A stretch of 40,318 nt of DNA from a virus: the IMG/VR virus record IMGVR_UViG_3300047168_000266, positions 1 through 40,318 of that record; one strand, written 5' to 3'. Position numbers and translations under genes: made by a program. Below, piece after piece: positions 6,850-15,814 of the stretch (the first letter of the stretch is position 1; each line of letters opens with the position of its first letter). The notes beneath the pieces are model-generated. The model searched no databases and was not told where the DNA came from. It saw nothing but the letters and a program-made list of their open reading frames with translations.

Positions 6850-7448
6850 TACTGCAGCGGGATCGCGACCGGAGGCGCGCCCAGAATGGCCGAGGCCACG
6901 GATGGCGCCGCACTCGCCGGAACGGTCGCCGTCGGTAAGCCAGCCAGCAGCGCATCAAAAATGACCAGGCCAGCTTCGATCGCAACGCCCGTTGTCGCCG
7001 GCAACGGCAGCACCGCCACAACCCCATGCGCCGCGCCGTCAAACGCCTCCAGCGCGGCCGTGGTGCTTTCACCTGCCGTAAGCCCTTCGGTAGCCGTGGC
7101 CGCGGCATCGAGCGCGGTCACCGCCAACCGGGCCTTTGCCGCATTGGCGGCCGGCATGGACGCTTCAAGGCTTGGCGCCAAGGTATCGACCGCGCCATCA
7201 ATCGCACGCGCCTCGCTCTGCACCGCACCGAGCGATACATTGACAACCGCAGTGGTGCCGGTCGGCGAGCTGGAGCAGGCGGAGAGCACCGACAGGCAGA
7301 ATACCGCCATCAGCACGCCCGCGAGCCCGAACCGTTGGGCGCGCATCGGACGCGCGAAAAACACGGGCAAGCTGCCGGGTGGACACAACACCAGCGCGAG
7401 CATGGAACATACAGCGAAAACCAAGAACAAATTAAACATCAATCGCAT
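6849..7448 (-). CDS. Putative phage lipoprotein
   Basis: A lipoprotein signal is visible: hydrophobic stretch G-V-L-M-A-V-F-C-L-S-V then the lipobox L-S-A-C with the lipidated cysteine near residue 58. It is preceded by an extra hydrophobic N-terminal segment (F-N-L-F-L-V-F-A-V). The true start may be a later Met (residue 4, with AAGG nine bases upstream, or residue 35 for a classical signal). The rest is alanine/threonine-rich without motifs. Position in the lysis cluster hints at an outer-spanin-like or envelope function, but no partner inner spanin is recognised. Confidence 0.6.
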   Translation of the reverse strand: MRLMFNLFLVFAVCSMLALVLCPPGSLPVFFARPMRAQRFGLAGVLMAVFCLSVLSACSSSPTGTTAVVNVSLGAVQSEARAIDGAVDTLAPSLEASMPAANAAKARLAVTALDAAATATEGLTAGESTTAALEAFDGAAHGVVAVLPLPATTGVAIEAGLVIFDALLAGLPTATVPASAAPSVASAILGAPPVAIPLQ

Positions 7449-7465
7449 CCTTGTTTCGAATAATT

Positions 7466-7846
7466 TCAGGCGGCCGGCGCTGTCGTCACGGGCTTTTTCA
7501 CCGTGGCGGCAAATTTGGCGGAGATAAGACTCTGGATTTCCGCCGGGGTGATTCCGAGATACGAGATCGCGGCCGGCGCCAGCTTGGCGACCATGGCGGC
7601 GGCAGTGCTGAACGCGCCGACCGGAACGGTCACAGCCTCATTGTGCTGCGCAACCGAGGAGAGCGTATCCATCACGAGTGCCACGCCATGCTCGAGCGCC
7701 TGGTCGAGATCGTCGGCCGCTTGCGAGCCACCTTGCAGTTTCAGGCGAGCATGCAGCCACGACAAGCCAACGGGCACACCGGCCGCCACCGCGGCGCCGG
7801 CAAGCGAAAGCACGATCTGCCAGATGGCAGAAAGATTTATGATCAT
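7466..7846 (-). CDS. Putative holin
   Basis: Protein of 126 residues with one N-terminal membrane helix (about I-W-Q-I-V-L-S-L-A-G-A-A-V-A-A-G-V), then a basic amphipathic segment (H-A-R-L-K-L), a long helical middle and a lysine-containing C-terminus. The layout resembles single-helix phage holins such as the LL-H type (superfamily 6). First gene of the lysis cluster, downstream of tail fibre genes. The holin call is inferred from topology and position. Confidence 0.5.
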   Translation of the reverse strand: MIINLSAIWQIVLSLAGAAVAAGVPVGLSWLHARLKLQGGSQAADDLDQALEHGVALVMDTLSSVAQHNEAVTVPVGAFSTAAAMVAKLAPAAISYLGITPAEIQSLISAKFAATVKKPVTTAPAA

Positions 7847-7862
7847 TTTAATGTCCCTCTAA

Positions 7863-7964
7863 TGCCGGGAGCCGCCCGGCGCGGGTTCAACCGGCGATCC
7901 GCACCGGCGCAAACGCCGGCAACGTCGCCAGATGCCTATCGATCATGCGCGAAATGATTCGCGC
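7863..7964 (-). other. Cluster of three hairpins between tail-fibre and lysis genes
   Basis: The 125 bases between the genes at 7972 and 7846 hold at least three strong inverted repeats: gccggg/cccggc (about 7863-7879), ccggcg-caaa-cgccgg (7903-7918) and gcgcgaa-atga-ttcgcgc (7947-7964). None has a T run, so they are not plain intrinsic terminators. They would fold in the minus-strand transcript just ahead of the lysis genes. Confidence 0.55.
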
Positions 7965-7971
7965 GCTTGGT

Positions 7972-8184
7972 CTAGTCCCCCGTCGGCGTCGGCAGCACCC
8001 AGCTCGGGTCCCAGGGCACAGCGGTGGCATCCTCATATGCCGGCACCACGAACGATCCGTCCGCGAGCTCCTGCGGCACTGCCCAGGTGGTGGTCACGTC
8101 ACCTTCCGGCAGACGCATCAGCGCCGTCTGCGCATCGCAATAAGTCTGCGCATCGAGCAGCGTGGTAAATCGGCGATAATTCAT
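7972..8184 (-). CDS. Hypothetical phage protein (70 aa) after tail fibre
   Basis: Seventy residues, three bases after the tail-fibre stop. An N-terminal helix (F-T-T-L-L-D-A-Q-T-Y-C-D-A-Q) is followed by tryptophan- and proline-rich sequence (T-T-T-W-A-V-P, W-D-P-S-W-V-L-P). Small genes in this position often encode tail-fibre accessory proteins or chaperones, but nothing in the sequence proves that here. Confidence 0.55.
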   Translation of the reverse strand: MNYRRFTTLLDAQTYCDAQTALMRLPEGDVTTTWAVPQELADGSFVVPAYEDATAVPWDPSWVLPTPTGD

Positions 8185-8187
8185 TTT

Positions 8188-9900
8188 CTAAAGCCCCGTC
8201 ACTGAGAAATAATATTCCTGGTTATGTTCCAGCGTCTGGCGGTCGGCGGTTGATAGGGTGACCGGGAACACCATCGCCTCGCTGAGCTGGCCGTTGAGAT
8301 AGATCGGTCCATGCACAATGTCCGCGCCCAGAAGGACGGGAGCCGTCCCGCTGCCCAGCGTGCCAGAGATCGTGGTGGTCGCCGCGCTCCTGCCGTTCGA
8401 GTAGAGCAATATCTGGGTGCTGCTCACCGTAGCAGTGAGCACGTTCTCGTTGGGTGGAACCGTCTCGCTGGAATTATTGCCCTCCCCGGTACCTGAGGTG
8501 TTGTAGCTGAAGAGGTAGGCGTTGAGCTGGGTGCCGTTGGTGTAGCGCAGGGAGAACACACGGTTCGCGTCGTCCTGGGTGACCATGGCGTGCTGAGTTG
8601 CGATAGATGTGGCGTTTGCCACCGCGTTGACGCTGTAAAGCGCGCTCCCACCCACAGCCTGCACGCTACCAGCCGTCTGTAGAGACTGCGCCCCTGAGAA
8701 TAAGAGCGCGGGCCGCGAATTGAAGGTCTGCAATACGCCCGAGGCGACGATCTGCGGCTGCGCGGCGGCGGTGCTCTGCAAAGCGTTCCCAGCCGAGCCC
8801 AGAGTGCCCTGATTGTATATTTTCGTAACGAAGCCGTTCCCCGATCCTACAAAATTGAGCAGTGTCGCGGTGTCAAGCTGACCGCTCGCGAAACCAACAT
8901 CCATCGCCGTGTTGTCGGACGAGCGGCGCACATTGATGCATGCGCCATTGTAGGTTTTGGTGAGCTGACGCAGGCCGTAGGCAATCGTGGGCAAACCCGC
9001 AGAAAGTGCATCCAGGGGTTTTGAGAGGTAGAAATTGGCCTGATTCGTCTCAAGTGCAGTGCGGTCCTGCGTCGAAAGCGCGCTAGCAAATACCATAGTC
9101 TCGGAAATCGTGCCTGTGAAATAGTTTCCTGCCGCACCATCATAACCGATACGCAAAGTCACTGCATACCCAGCCATTGGTCCGGTAGAAGTTGTGGCGT
9201 CCGTTCGGCCGTTCGAGAAAAGCGCGAGCGTGGAGTTATTTTGAACCACTGTAATCAGGTTCTGCGGAGAACTAAGCGTCGTGCTAACAGTGTACGTGGT
9301 GTTGGACGGGTTCCAGGCAAGCGCATAGATACCCCCACCGGCCAGACTTCCGGTTCCTGTTGTCGCGTTCGACCGCAGCGAGAAAACCCGGCTACCCAGG
9401 GCTGACGATGGGTCGGCGCAGATGATCGGCGTCTCAGCGGAACTGGTGGAGTTGGCAACGGCGTTTACGGACCAGACGCCATTGGTGTTGACCGCCTGCG
9501 GCGTGCCGGATGAATAAAGGTCTACCGGCGAACCAGAAAACGAGACAGCCGGCTGCCCCTCGAACACGACAAGTGCTCCACTCGAAACTATCTGCGGCTG
9601 ATTTGCGGCTACGGTTTGAATCAAGTTTGCCGAGCTGCCCAGCGTGCCCTGATTATACCATGTCGCGACATAGCCACTGCCAGTCCCGACGAACGCCAAA
9701 AGCGTCGCCACATCCAAGCGATTATTGATGAACCCAATATCCATCGCCGTGTTGTCGCTGGACCGCCGCACATTGATCGCTTTACCCGTGTATGCCGCCG
9801 AGAGCCGCCGCAGCGAGTAGGCCACCGTCGGCTGGACCGACATCACATCTAGGATGCAGGACGTGCGCCCGAACCCCATCACAGCATCACCCACCATCAT
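8188..9900 (-). CDS. Tail protein with two tandem arabinofuranosidase-like/LamG modules
   Basis: Protein of 570 residues. Two similar halves (about 24-295 and 305-570) each begin with Y-(S/G)-L-R-(R/Q)-L, then I-N-V-R-R-S-S-D-N-T-A-M-D, then T-L-L-(A/N)-F-V-G, Y-N-Q-G-T-L-G-S, and end with an E-(T/A)-M-V-F strand. This matches the concanavalin-like fold related to arabinofuranosidase B catalytic domains that recurs in phage tail proteins. A carbohydrate-binding or receptor-binding role at the tail tip is likely. Catalytic activity is not shown. It lies downstream of the hub and another fibre gene. Confidence 0.8.
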   Translation of the reverse strand: MMVGDAVMGFGRTSCILDVMSVQPTVAYSLRRLSAAYTGKAINVRRSSDNTAMDIGFINNRLDVATLLAFVGTGSGYVATWYNQGTLGSSANLIQTVAANQPQIVSSGALVVFEGQPAVSFSGSPVDLYSSGTPQAVNTNGVWSVNAVANSTSSAETPIICADPSSALGSRVFSLRSNATTGTGSLAGGGIYALAWNPSNTTYTVSTTLSSPQNLITVVQNNSTLALFSNGRTDATTSTGPMAGYAVTLRIGYDGAAGNYFTGTISETMVFASALSTQDRTALETNQANFYLSKPLDALSAGLPTIAYGLRQLTKTYNGACINVRRSSDNTAMDVGFASGQLDTATLLNFVGSGNGFVTKIYNQGTLGSAGNALQSTAAAQPQIVASGVLQTFNSRPALLFSGAQSLQTAGSVQAVGGSALYSVNAVANATSIATQHAMVTQDDANRVFSLRYTNGTQLNAYLFSYNTSGTGEGNNSSETVPPNENVLTATVSSTQILLYSNGRSAATTTISGTLGSGTAPVLLGADIVHGPIYLNGQLSEAMVFPVTLSTADRQTLEHNQEYYFSVTGL

Positions 9901-9902
9901 GA

Positions 9903-11051
9903 TCAGGTGATCCCGGTGACGAGGGCCGCGACGAGACGGCCGGACGCCGTGATGTGGTAGGTCAGCAGATCCACAGCGCCCGCCGCGGTGCTAAGTGCCG
10001 GCGTGCCGCCCGAGCCGAATTTCCAACTCGATCCGAAGCTCGCCGTTCGACCGCCGGTGCTGTCCTGGGTGATCTCTATCGCACCGGAAGCGCCGGCTGG
10101 CAGCGTGGCCGGATTGGCAAAGGTCACGTTGCCGGTGAGCGTGATCGCGGCGTCATTACCCTGCGTAAAATCGATGGTGACCGTGCTCGCATAAACCAAC
10201 GGCTGAACAGTCGCGCACTGCGTTTTTGTATAGGTCTGATACGCATTCAGCGCCGCGCCGTTAGCAATATCCGTGATGGAAAGCACAACATTGCCTACCC
10301 GCCCCGCAACGCTCAGCACCTCGTTGCTGTTGCCGTCGATCTTATTCCAGGTATTCGTGATCCCATTGAAAACAGCTTTGTCGCCCACGTTCCACTGGCT
10401 GATGCCATCCAGCGTGGCGCTGCCTGCAACCGAAACATTATACACCACGCCTGCCGCGCCGGTGCCTGAGGCAAATGCCGGCGTATTCGTCGAGGCATTC
10501 CATGTCCCCCCGAACGTCAGCGCCTCAGCAAGCCCCAGGTTCGCCACCGCCCCCGCCGCCGTGCTCGCACCCGTCCCGCCCTGGCTGATCGGCACCGGTG
10601 CCGCAAACTGCGCAGCCCCGCCATCGCGCGCCAGCAGCAGATAGGCCCCCAGCGCCGCACGGTAGATCACGAGAATCGCCGCCGCCGCCTGCAGCGCGCC
10701 CGGCACCAGCGCCGCCCCAGCACCGCTCACCAGCGGCAGCGCCCCAGCCGAGTTATAATTAACGGTGCATGCAGTCGTGCTGGTCGCGGCAATTTTGATC
10801 GACAGGATCATGCCGTCCACCGGCGCCGTCGGCCCGATGTTGCTGGCCACCACAATCGTATTCGCAGAGCCCGTATCAACGACGTTGACCACCAGCTCAC
10901 TTTGCAGCGCATGCGGATGCCCGCCCGGCGTCACGCCATCATTGAGCACCAGCCGGTTGGTATCCGTCGTCGCCACCAGCTCGCCTTGTGCGCCGGTGAA
11001 CGCCGCCACCTGCGCCGCCGTGCCGCGGCGCAGTTGCACCTGATCTGCCAT
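9903..11051 (-). CDS. Tail fibre protein with Mtd-type N-terminal domain
   Basis: Protein of 382 residues. The N-terminus Q-L-R-R-G-T-A-A-Q-V-A-A-F followed by G-E-L-V-A-T-T-D-T-N-R-L-V-L-N-D-G is the anchoring repeat seen at the N-terminus of major-tropism-determinant-like and other phage fibres. A Q-G-G-T-G-A-S-T-A-A-G-A block (about 160) is also typical of fibres. The C-terminal half is beta-rich. It probably attaches to the hub encoded just upstream and contributes to adsorption. Confidence 0.8.
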   Translation of the reverse strand: MADQVQLRRGTAAQVAAFTGAQGELVATTDTNRLVLNDGVTPGGHPHALQSELVVNVVDTGSANTIVVASNIGPTAPVDGMILSIKIAATSTTACTVNYNSAGALPLVSGAGAALVPGALQAAAAILVIYRAALGAYLLLARDGGAAQFAAPVPISQGGTGASTAAGAVANLGLAEALTFGGTWNASTNTPAFASGTGAAGVVYNVSVAGSATLDGISQWNVGDKAVFNGITNTWNKIDGNSNEVLSVAGRVGNVVLSITDIANGAALNAYQTYTKTQCATVQPLVYASTVTIDFTQGNDAAITLTGNVTFANPATLPAGASGAIEITQDSTGGRTASFGSSWKFGSGGTPALSTAAGAVDLLTYHITASGRLVAALVTGIT

Positions 11052-11061
11052 TCTGAAATCC

Positions 11062-13188
11062 TTAGGCTACGCCGAGATCGACCGGCAGGTTGATCGGATC
11101 CGTCACGGACCCAAAAATATCGGCAAGCGTCACCACGCCGGTGACCTGACCGTAATCGAGCGACTGGCCGAGCTGCAGCGCATTGGCGATCGGCCCGAAC
11201 AGCCCCGCCCCCGTCGGCGAGTATGTGTAGGCCGTGCAATCGCTGAGGCTTTGCAACCCGCCGCCCTGGCCGTTAAAGCTGGCGAGCTTGATATAGATCG
11301 TCTGCCCGACATATTCGGTCGGCAGATCATAAACAAAAACCGCGCCATCCAGCCGCGCGAACGCCGCGCCCTGCGCGTGCGCGCCCGCCACCGTGCCATA
11401 TTGCCCGCGATACACCGTGGTGAGCGCATATTGCTCAGTGCCGGTGAGCGTGGCCGTGACGTACGAAATAATCTCGCCATCCACATAGCACATCGTATTC
11501 CCTGCGGCGGCCGAGGCGCTCGAGGACGCATTGACCAGCACGCCACCGGACATCGTGAGATCGACAGCGAGCGTCTCCCCGTCGGGCCCCACGCCGTTGT
11601 AGGCTGCCAGCGCGCTCATCAGCGCCCCTTGGCGCGCCGGCGCGGTGATGGACCCGACATATTCATAGGTCGCGTTATCGAGCGAGATATACACCTGCGC
11701 GCCACCCCAGAGCGGATCCGCCACCCCACCCACGCTGCCCGATGCCGCGACCCACACCTGCGCCTGGTTGCCGGTGAGCGCCGGCGGCGGCTCGAAGATG
11801 ACCGGCGGGTTTACCGGGTTGGCGGTGGCGAACAGCGTGTTGCCGCCGCTGCCGTTGCTCTGCTTGGTGTAGAGCGCCGCCGTGCCAACGCCCGCAGGCA
11901 GCTCCTCCACCGTGCAGGTGAGGATGCCATTGTCATCCTCCTCAATCTGCATAATCCGCACGGCGGTGTTGTTCATCCCCATGGCGGTATCGGTGAGCGT
12001 GACGATATCCATCGGGTCCAGCCCGCAATAGCGCGGGTCGAGCTTGATGATGTGCGTGTTGCGCACGTAAAGCTGGCGCTGCAGCACCAGCTGCGCGCAG
12101 ACCGCCGCCACATTCGGATCACAGATTTCCGTCGCCGCCACGCTGGTATCCACGCGCAGGCCGTATTGGTTCACCATCGCCTCGTCGCGTGCTTCGTATG
12201 GCGTGGCGTTGTAGGCGTTCGTGCGATCATTGATCGTCAGCCGCTCGACATTATATGCCTCGGACGGATCGGTGATCTGCCCCTGCACCGGATCAGCCGA
12301 GGAATCACCTTGAAAGTCGCCATCGCCCAAATTGAAAATTGGCGTCATGTTTGGCAGGTACGTAAAGCCATTGGCGGTAATCGGCTGGTCGCCGAACGGA
12401 ATGAATTGCAACACGCCGCCGCTATCCACCACGGCGCAATTGAGCAGCTTGATCCAGCGCTGGAGCACGCTCTGCGCCGTCTCGACATTAATCAGCAGCG
12501 GGCTGAACGCGATGCCCTGCGCCTTACAATAGGTCTGCAGCGAGGCATCGCCCGTTGTCGTCGCGGCGGCCGAGGAAAAGATGGTGGAAAGATTGACTGA
12601 CCCCGCCGGATACCGCCAGCCATATTGCTGGTTGAACAGCGCGTCATCGAGCACCAGCGCCGGATCTGCATCAACACCATTGATGCCGGTGCCCGCCAGC
12701 GGCGTGCTCACCTCATAATTATGATTCGGCAGGCTGGCCGAGCTGCCCAGCGAATAGGAGGCCGCACACACATAGGCCGTGCCCGGATAGGTGAGCGCCT
12801 GAGCAGGATATTTCGCAAACAGATAGTTCCAGCCTGCCTGCGGCGTATTGCCCACGAACAGGCTCAGCCCGAGCGACGAGAGGCCGTTATAGATCGTGCT
12901 ATCAACCCAGATCTGCCCGATCGACGATATCGGCCCCTCACACAGGCCCATGATGATGTCGGCCGAGTAGGTGTAGCTGGTGGAGCTGCCGCCGCCGAGT
13001 CCCTTGCCGCCGCCCTTTTGCTTCACCGCGTGCTGCTGGAAATTATTGTACCAGATCAGGTTCGGCGCGATGCGGAACCTGCCCCACCCCACCGGAATCG
13101 GCAGCGTGTTGATCGCCGTCTGGATCTGCACGCCCGTATAATTCGGCTTTGTGCCTGCGGATTTTGCACCGCCCGAAAGAAAGCTCAT
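11062..13188 (-). CDS. Tail tip hub protein (gpJ / RcGTA gp15-like)
   Basis: Protein of 708 residues. The early motif S-Y-T-Y-S-A-D-I-I-M-G-L-C-E-G-P-I (about 71-87) is the hallmark of phage tail hub proteins related to lambda J and the gene transfer agent hub. It follows in RcGTA order after the DUF2460 protein, the DUF2163 protein and the NlpC/P60 peptidase. It is shorter than RcGTA gp15. It forms the tail end that contacts the cell and carries the fibres encoded downstream. Confidence 0.88.
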   Translation of the reverse strand: MSFLSGGAKSAGTKPNYTGVQIQTAINTLPIPVGWGRFRIAPNLIWYNNFQQHAVKQKGGGKGLGGGSSTSYTYSADIIMGLCEGPISSIGQIWVDSTIYNGLSSLGLSLFVGNTPQAGWNYLFAKYPAQALTYPGTAYVCAASYSLGSSASLPNHNYEVSTPLAGTGINGVDADPALVLDDALFNQQYGWRYPAGSVNLSTIFSSAAATTTGDASLQTYCKAQGIAFSPLLINVETAQSVLQRWIKLLNCAVVDSGGVLQFIPFGDQPITANGFTYLPNMTPIFNLGDGDFQGDSSADPVQGQITDPSEAYNVERLTINDRTNAYNATPYEARDEAMVNQYGLRVDTSVAATEICDPNVAAVCAQLVLQRQLYVRNTHIIKLDPRYCGLDPMDIVTLTDTAMGMNNTAVRIMQIEEDDNGILTCTVEELPAGVGTAALYTKQSNGSGGNTLFATANPVNPPVIFEPPPALTGNQAQVWVAASGSVGGVADPLWGGAQVYISLDNATYEYVGSITAPARQGALMSALAAYNGVGPDGETLAVDLTMSGGVLVNASSSASAAAGNTMCYVDGEIISYVTATLTGTEQYALTTVYRGQYGTVAGAHAQGAAFARLDGAVFVYDLPTEYVGQTIYIKLASFNGQGGGLQSLSDCTAYTYSPTGAGLFGPIANALQLGQSLDYGQVTGVVTLADIFGSVTDPINLPVDLGVA

Positions 13189-13638
13189 CTACCGCTTGGC
13201 CCACACGGAGAACGAGCGCCGTTTTTTGTCCGCGAACGGGCTTTTGACGATATCCTCCATAAGCACCTCACCGGCCGGCGCGGAAGCGTGGATCACCACC
13301 GGCCAACTCACCACAATCGCGCCGTGCGAGAATGTCCGGCCGTGCAAGAAAACGACGATATCGCCGAACAGCGGCGTCTCCACCGGTGCCGCATATTGCT
13401 GCACAAACGCCAAATACCGCTCTTCGTCCCGGTGCATATACCAGTCATCGGTATAGCCCGCCCCGGCGCGCGGATCGAACGGCGGCACCACGCCAGCATC
13501 CACAAAAACTTTCGCGAGCAGCGTCCCGCAATCCGCGCCAGCGCCCTTCACCGCCGCCTGGTGGCGATACGGCGTGCCAATCCACGACATCGCCTCTTTG
13601 ATCACCAGAGCGCGCGCATCGATCTCCTGCGGCGTCAT
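13189..13638 (-). CDS. NlpC/P60 family tail peptidase (RcGTA gp14-like)
   Basis: Protein of 149 residues from ATG 13638, which has AGGAGG about eight bases upstream; a TTG three bases earlier is not needed. Motifs: G-T-P-Y-R-H-Q near the N-terminus, catalytic-type G-A-D-C-G-T-L-L (Cys about 37), and F-S-H-G-A-I-V-V with the histidine about 105. Such proteins cut peptidoglycan cross-links to let the tail through the cell wall during injection. Its stop abuts the hub ATG. Confidence 0.9.
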   Translation of the reverse strand: MTPQEIDARALVIKEAMSWIGTPYRHQAAVKGAGADCGTLLAKVFVDAGVVPPFDPRAGAGYTDDWYMHRDEERYLAFVQQYAAPVETPLFGDIVVFLHGRTFSHGAIVVSWPVVIHASAPAGEVLMEDIVKSPFADKKRRSFSVWAKR

Positions 13639-15026
13639 CAATAAGCCTCCTCAGGCGGCGGCACGTAGGGAAAGCCACGGAAATTCGAGATGTTGTTAAA
13701 CTTCGCGCATCCACCTGCACCCGTTGAATGGTCGCAGCCCGGCCAGATGTTGAACACGTCCCCCGCTTGCGGCACGTACTCCAGCGGATATGACAGCGTG
13801 ATCGCCGTGGCCGTCGCGCTCTTAATCTGCGCCAGCACGCCGGCGTTCTGCCCGCCCTGGAACATCAGCGTACCCTGCGCAAAATTGACCATGGCGGAAT
13901 CCACCACGCTCGCCGTCGGCGTGGTGTAATAGCCCTTGCCAGCCGACGTGAGCCGCGCGCCGGTGATCACCCCGCCGGATATCGTGAGCGTGCCCGCCAT
14001 GCCCGTGCCACCACCGCCGGAGAACACCAGCTGCGCGGACGCGCTGTAGCCCGCCCCACCCGCACTTACGGTGAGGCTGGCGCCGGACTGACTGCCGGCC
14101 GCCAGCACGGCCTGCGCCGTCGCCCCCGCGCTGCCACCGCCGGTGATCACCACCGTCGGGTTGGTGTAGCCAGAGCCGCCGTTGATCACCATGAAGCCGA
14201 ACAGCGCGTAAGTGCCGCCAAAGATCGCCCTGGGCGACATCAGCGCGACCACATGCGCGCCGCTGCCCGTCGGGTCGGAAATCGTCACCGTGGGCGGCGT
14301 GACGTAAGTGTTGTTGATCGCTGCCGCGCTGGTGAGCACCACGCGCGAGATCGGCGCGCCGGCAGCGCCGGACATCACCACGCCAATCGCCGCCCCGGTC
14401 CCGCTGGTGGCATACGGGATCACCGTATTCGTCGCCCCCGCACCGGCAGCGCCCAAGCCCTGATAATTGCCCCGGTTCAGCCCGCATCCGGAATCATACA
14501 GCGTATGCAGGCAACTCTGCTGCCAAAGATTGCGCGGAAAATCGATGTCCAGCAGCACCAGGTCGCTCTTGAGGTTGATCTGCGCCATGGTGCGGCCATA
14601 GGCGGTGATCGTCGCCACACGCCCGCGGAACAGCGTCACGCCGCCCTTCGCCGTCGCGCCAGTAGCAGGCACATACCAGGTGGTGGATGGATCGAAGAAC
14701 GCTCTGTCGCGCTGGACATAGCAATTATCCAGCACATGGTTACGGATCGATGCTGCCCAGGGTACGCCGAGGATCGTATCGGTGGCGCTATAGATCAGAT
14801 CGATCTCCTGCTCATCGATATCCACGCCGGTGGTTTGTTTGAATTTCAGCCCCTGGATGCGAACGGCGTTCGCAGCGAAATAATTGCCGTTGAGCCAGAC
14901 CGGCACATCGAAATTCGTATAGCGCAACACGGTGCCGTTCTGCAGCGTCAAGGTAAAGCAGTCCGCAAACGGCAGCTCCGTGGCGCTCTGCACCAGCGGG
15001 ATCAGCGCCTGATAGCCCGGCTTCAC
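13638..15026 (-). CDS. DUF2163/BR0599-family tail protein with Gly-rich insert (RcGTA gp13-like)
   Basis: Protein of 462 residues, GTG start overlapping the upstream stop (GTGA). The N-terminal part (1-190) and the C-terminal W-P-G-C-D-H-S-T-G-A-G-G-C-A-K-F and N-F-R-G-F-P-Y-V-P-P motif define the DUF2163/BR0599 baseplate hub family, normally near 300 residues. Residues about 197-378 are an insertion of glycine/alanine/threonine-rich beta repeats (G-S-G-Y-T-N-P-T-V-V-I-T-G-G-G, A-G-Y-S, G-K-G-Y-Y-T-T-P-T). Position between the DUF2460 and NlpC genes fits a tail-tip hub. The insert may face outward as an adhesive loop. Confidence 0.85.
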   Translation of the reverse strand: MKPGYQALIPLVQSATELPFADCFTLTLQNGTVLRYTNFDVPVWLNGNYFAANAVRIQGLKFKQTTGVDIDEQEIDLIYSATDTILGVPWAASIRNHVLDNCYVQRDRAFFDPSTTWYVPATGATAKGGVTLFRGRVATITAYGRTMAQINLKSDLVLLDIDFPRNLWQQSCLHTLYDSGCGLNRGNYQGLGAAGAGATNTVIPYATSGTGAAIGVVMSGAAGAPISRVVLTSAAAINNTYVTPPTVTISDPTGSGAHVVALMSPRAIFGGTYALFGFMVINGGSGYTNPTVVITGGGSAGATAQAVLAAGSQSGASLTVSAGGAGYSASAQLVFSGGGGTGMAGTLTISGGVITGARLTSAGKGYYTTPTASVVDSAMVNFAQGTLMFQGGQNAGVLAQIKSATATAITLSYPLEYVPQAGDVFNIWPGCDHSTGAGGCAKFNNISNFRGFPYVPPPEEAY

Positions 15027-15814
15027 GAGGTCCGCACAGTCTGAAACTTGCAGCTTTTCAGCGTATGAATTTTATACATGAATTCCTCATAATCATGAAC
15101 ATCATCTTCAAACGCGCAGACAAAATAATAGGTAAAATCGGCCGAGATGCTCACGCCCGCCGCCGGCGCCGTGGCAAACTGGATCTGGTTGCCGTTCACC
15201 ACCGCCCAGTTCGCGCCCGGCTGAGCCACGCCGTTTTGGTAGACGGCAGTGACCACATTAGCCGCCTGGATCGCCTCGCTATACGCACCCACGGTGCGCA
15301 ACAGCGTGAACGTGGTCGTCACACCATCACCGGTGCCGATCGCCCCGCCGGTGACCTGATTGAAATCAGGATCCGTGAAAAGGAATCCGGCATACTGCCC
15401 CTGCATCTGTAGGAAGAAACCCATAAGCAGCTGCAGCGTTGATGCGGGCACCGCACCGCTTGCCGGGCCCGAAAGCAGCACATCGAACGTCAGTTCAAAC
15501 TCGTAAAGCGGCACCACGAAGAACGGGCTGCGCACACTCCGCCCGCTTACGGCCTTCGCCACGCGCGTGGAGAATGTCGGCCGCCGATGCACTGAATAAC
15601 CCATGCCTGCAAGCAAGCCGGCGGTCGGAAACACGACGGTGGGAATCATCGGCGCGTTCGCCACTTTAATTGAATATTCCAACAGCGCCTGAAAAATCCG
15701 GGCCTTCGGCGTGCCAACCGTCGAGGACTCCAACTCGCTCTGAAAAATGCGGACCTTTGGCGTGCCAACCGTCGAGGATTCCCGGTTACTTTGATAAATG
15801 CGCGCATTCGTCAC
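15023..15814 (-). CDS. DUF2460-family distal tail protein with N-terminal repeats (RcGTA gp12-like)
   Basis: Protein of 263 residues, GTG start at 15814. The body from about residue 60 (V-F-P-T-A-G-L ... H-R-R-P-T-F-S-T-R-V-A) to the end is the DUF2460/TIGR02217 family, the distal tail protein of gene-transfer-agent-like tails. The first 50 residues are unusual: a 17-residue unit (R-I-F-Q-S-E-L-E-S-S-T-V-G-T-P-K plus one) repeated about two and a half times. It connects the tail tube to the hub. The repeat extension is not a standard part of the family. Confidence 0.85.
   Translation of the reverse strand: MTNARIYQSNRESSTVGTPKVRIFQSELESSTVGTPKARIFQALLEYSIKVANAPMIPTVVFPTAGLLAGMGYSVHRRPTFSTRVAKAVSGRSVRSPFFVVPLYEFELTFDVLLSGPASGAVPASTLQLLMGFFLQMQGQYAGFLFTDPDFNQVTGGAIGTGDGVTTTFTLLRTVGAYSEAIQAANVVTAVYQNGVAQPGANWAVVNGNQIQFATAPAAGVSISADFTYYFVCAFEDDVHDYEEFMYKIHTLKSCKFQTVRTS
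15691..15810 (-). repeat. 51-bp in-frame tandem repeat
   Basis: Units beginning at 15691 and 15742 share most of their bases, including gtgccaaccgtcgagga, and a partial third unit begins near 15793. The 51-base period equals 17 codons, so copy-number change keeps the reading frame of the distal tail protein. Confidence 0.85.
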
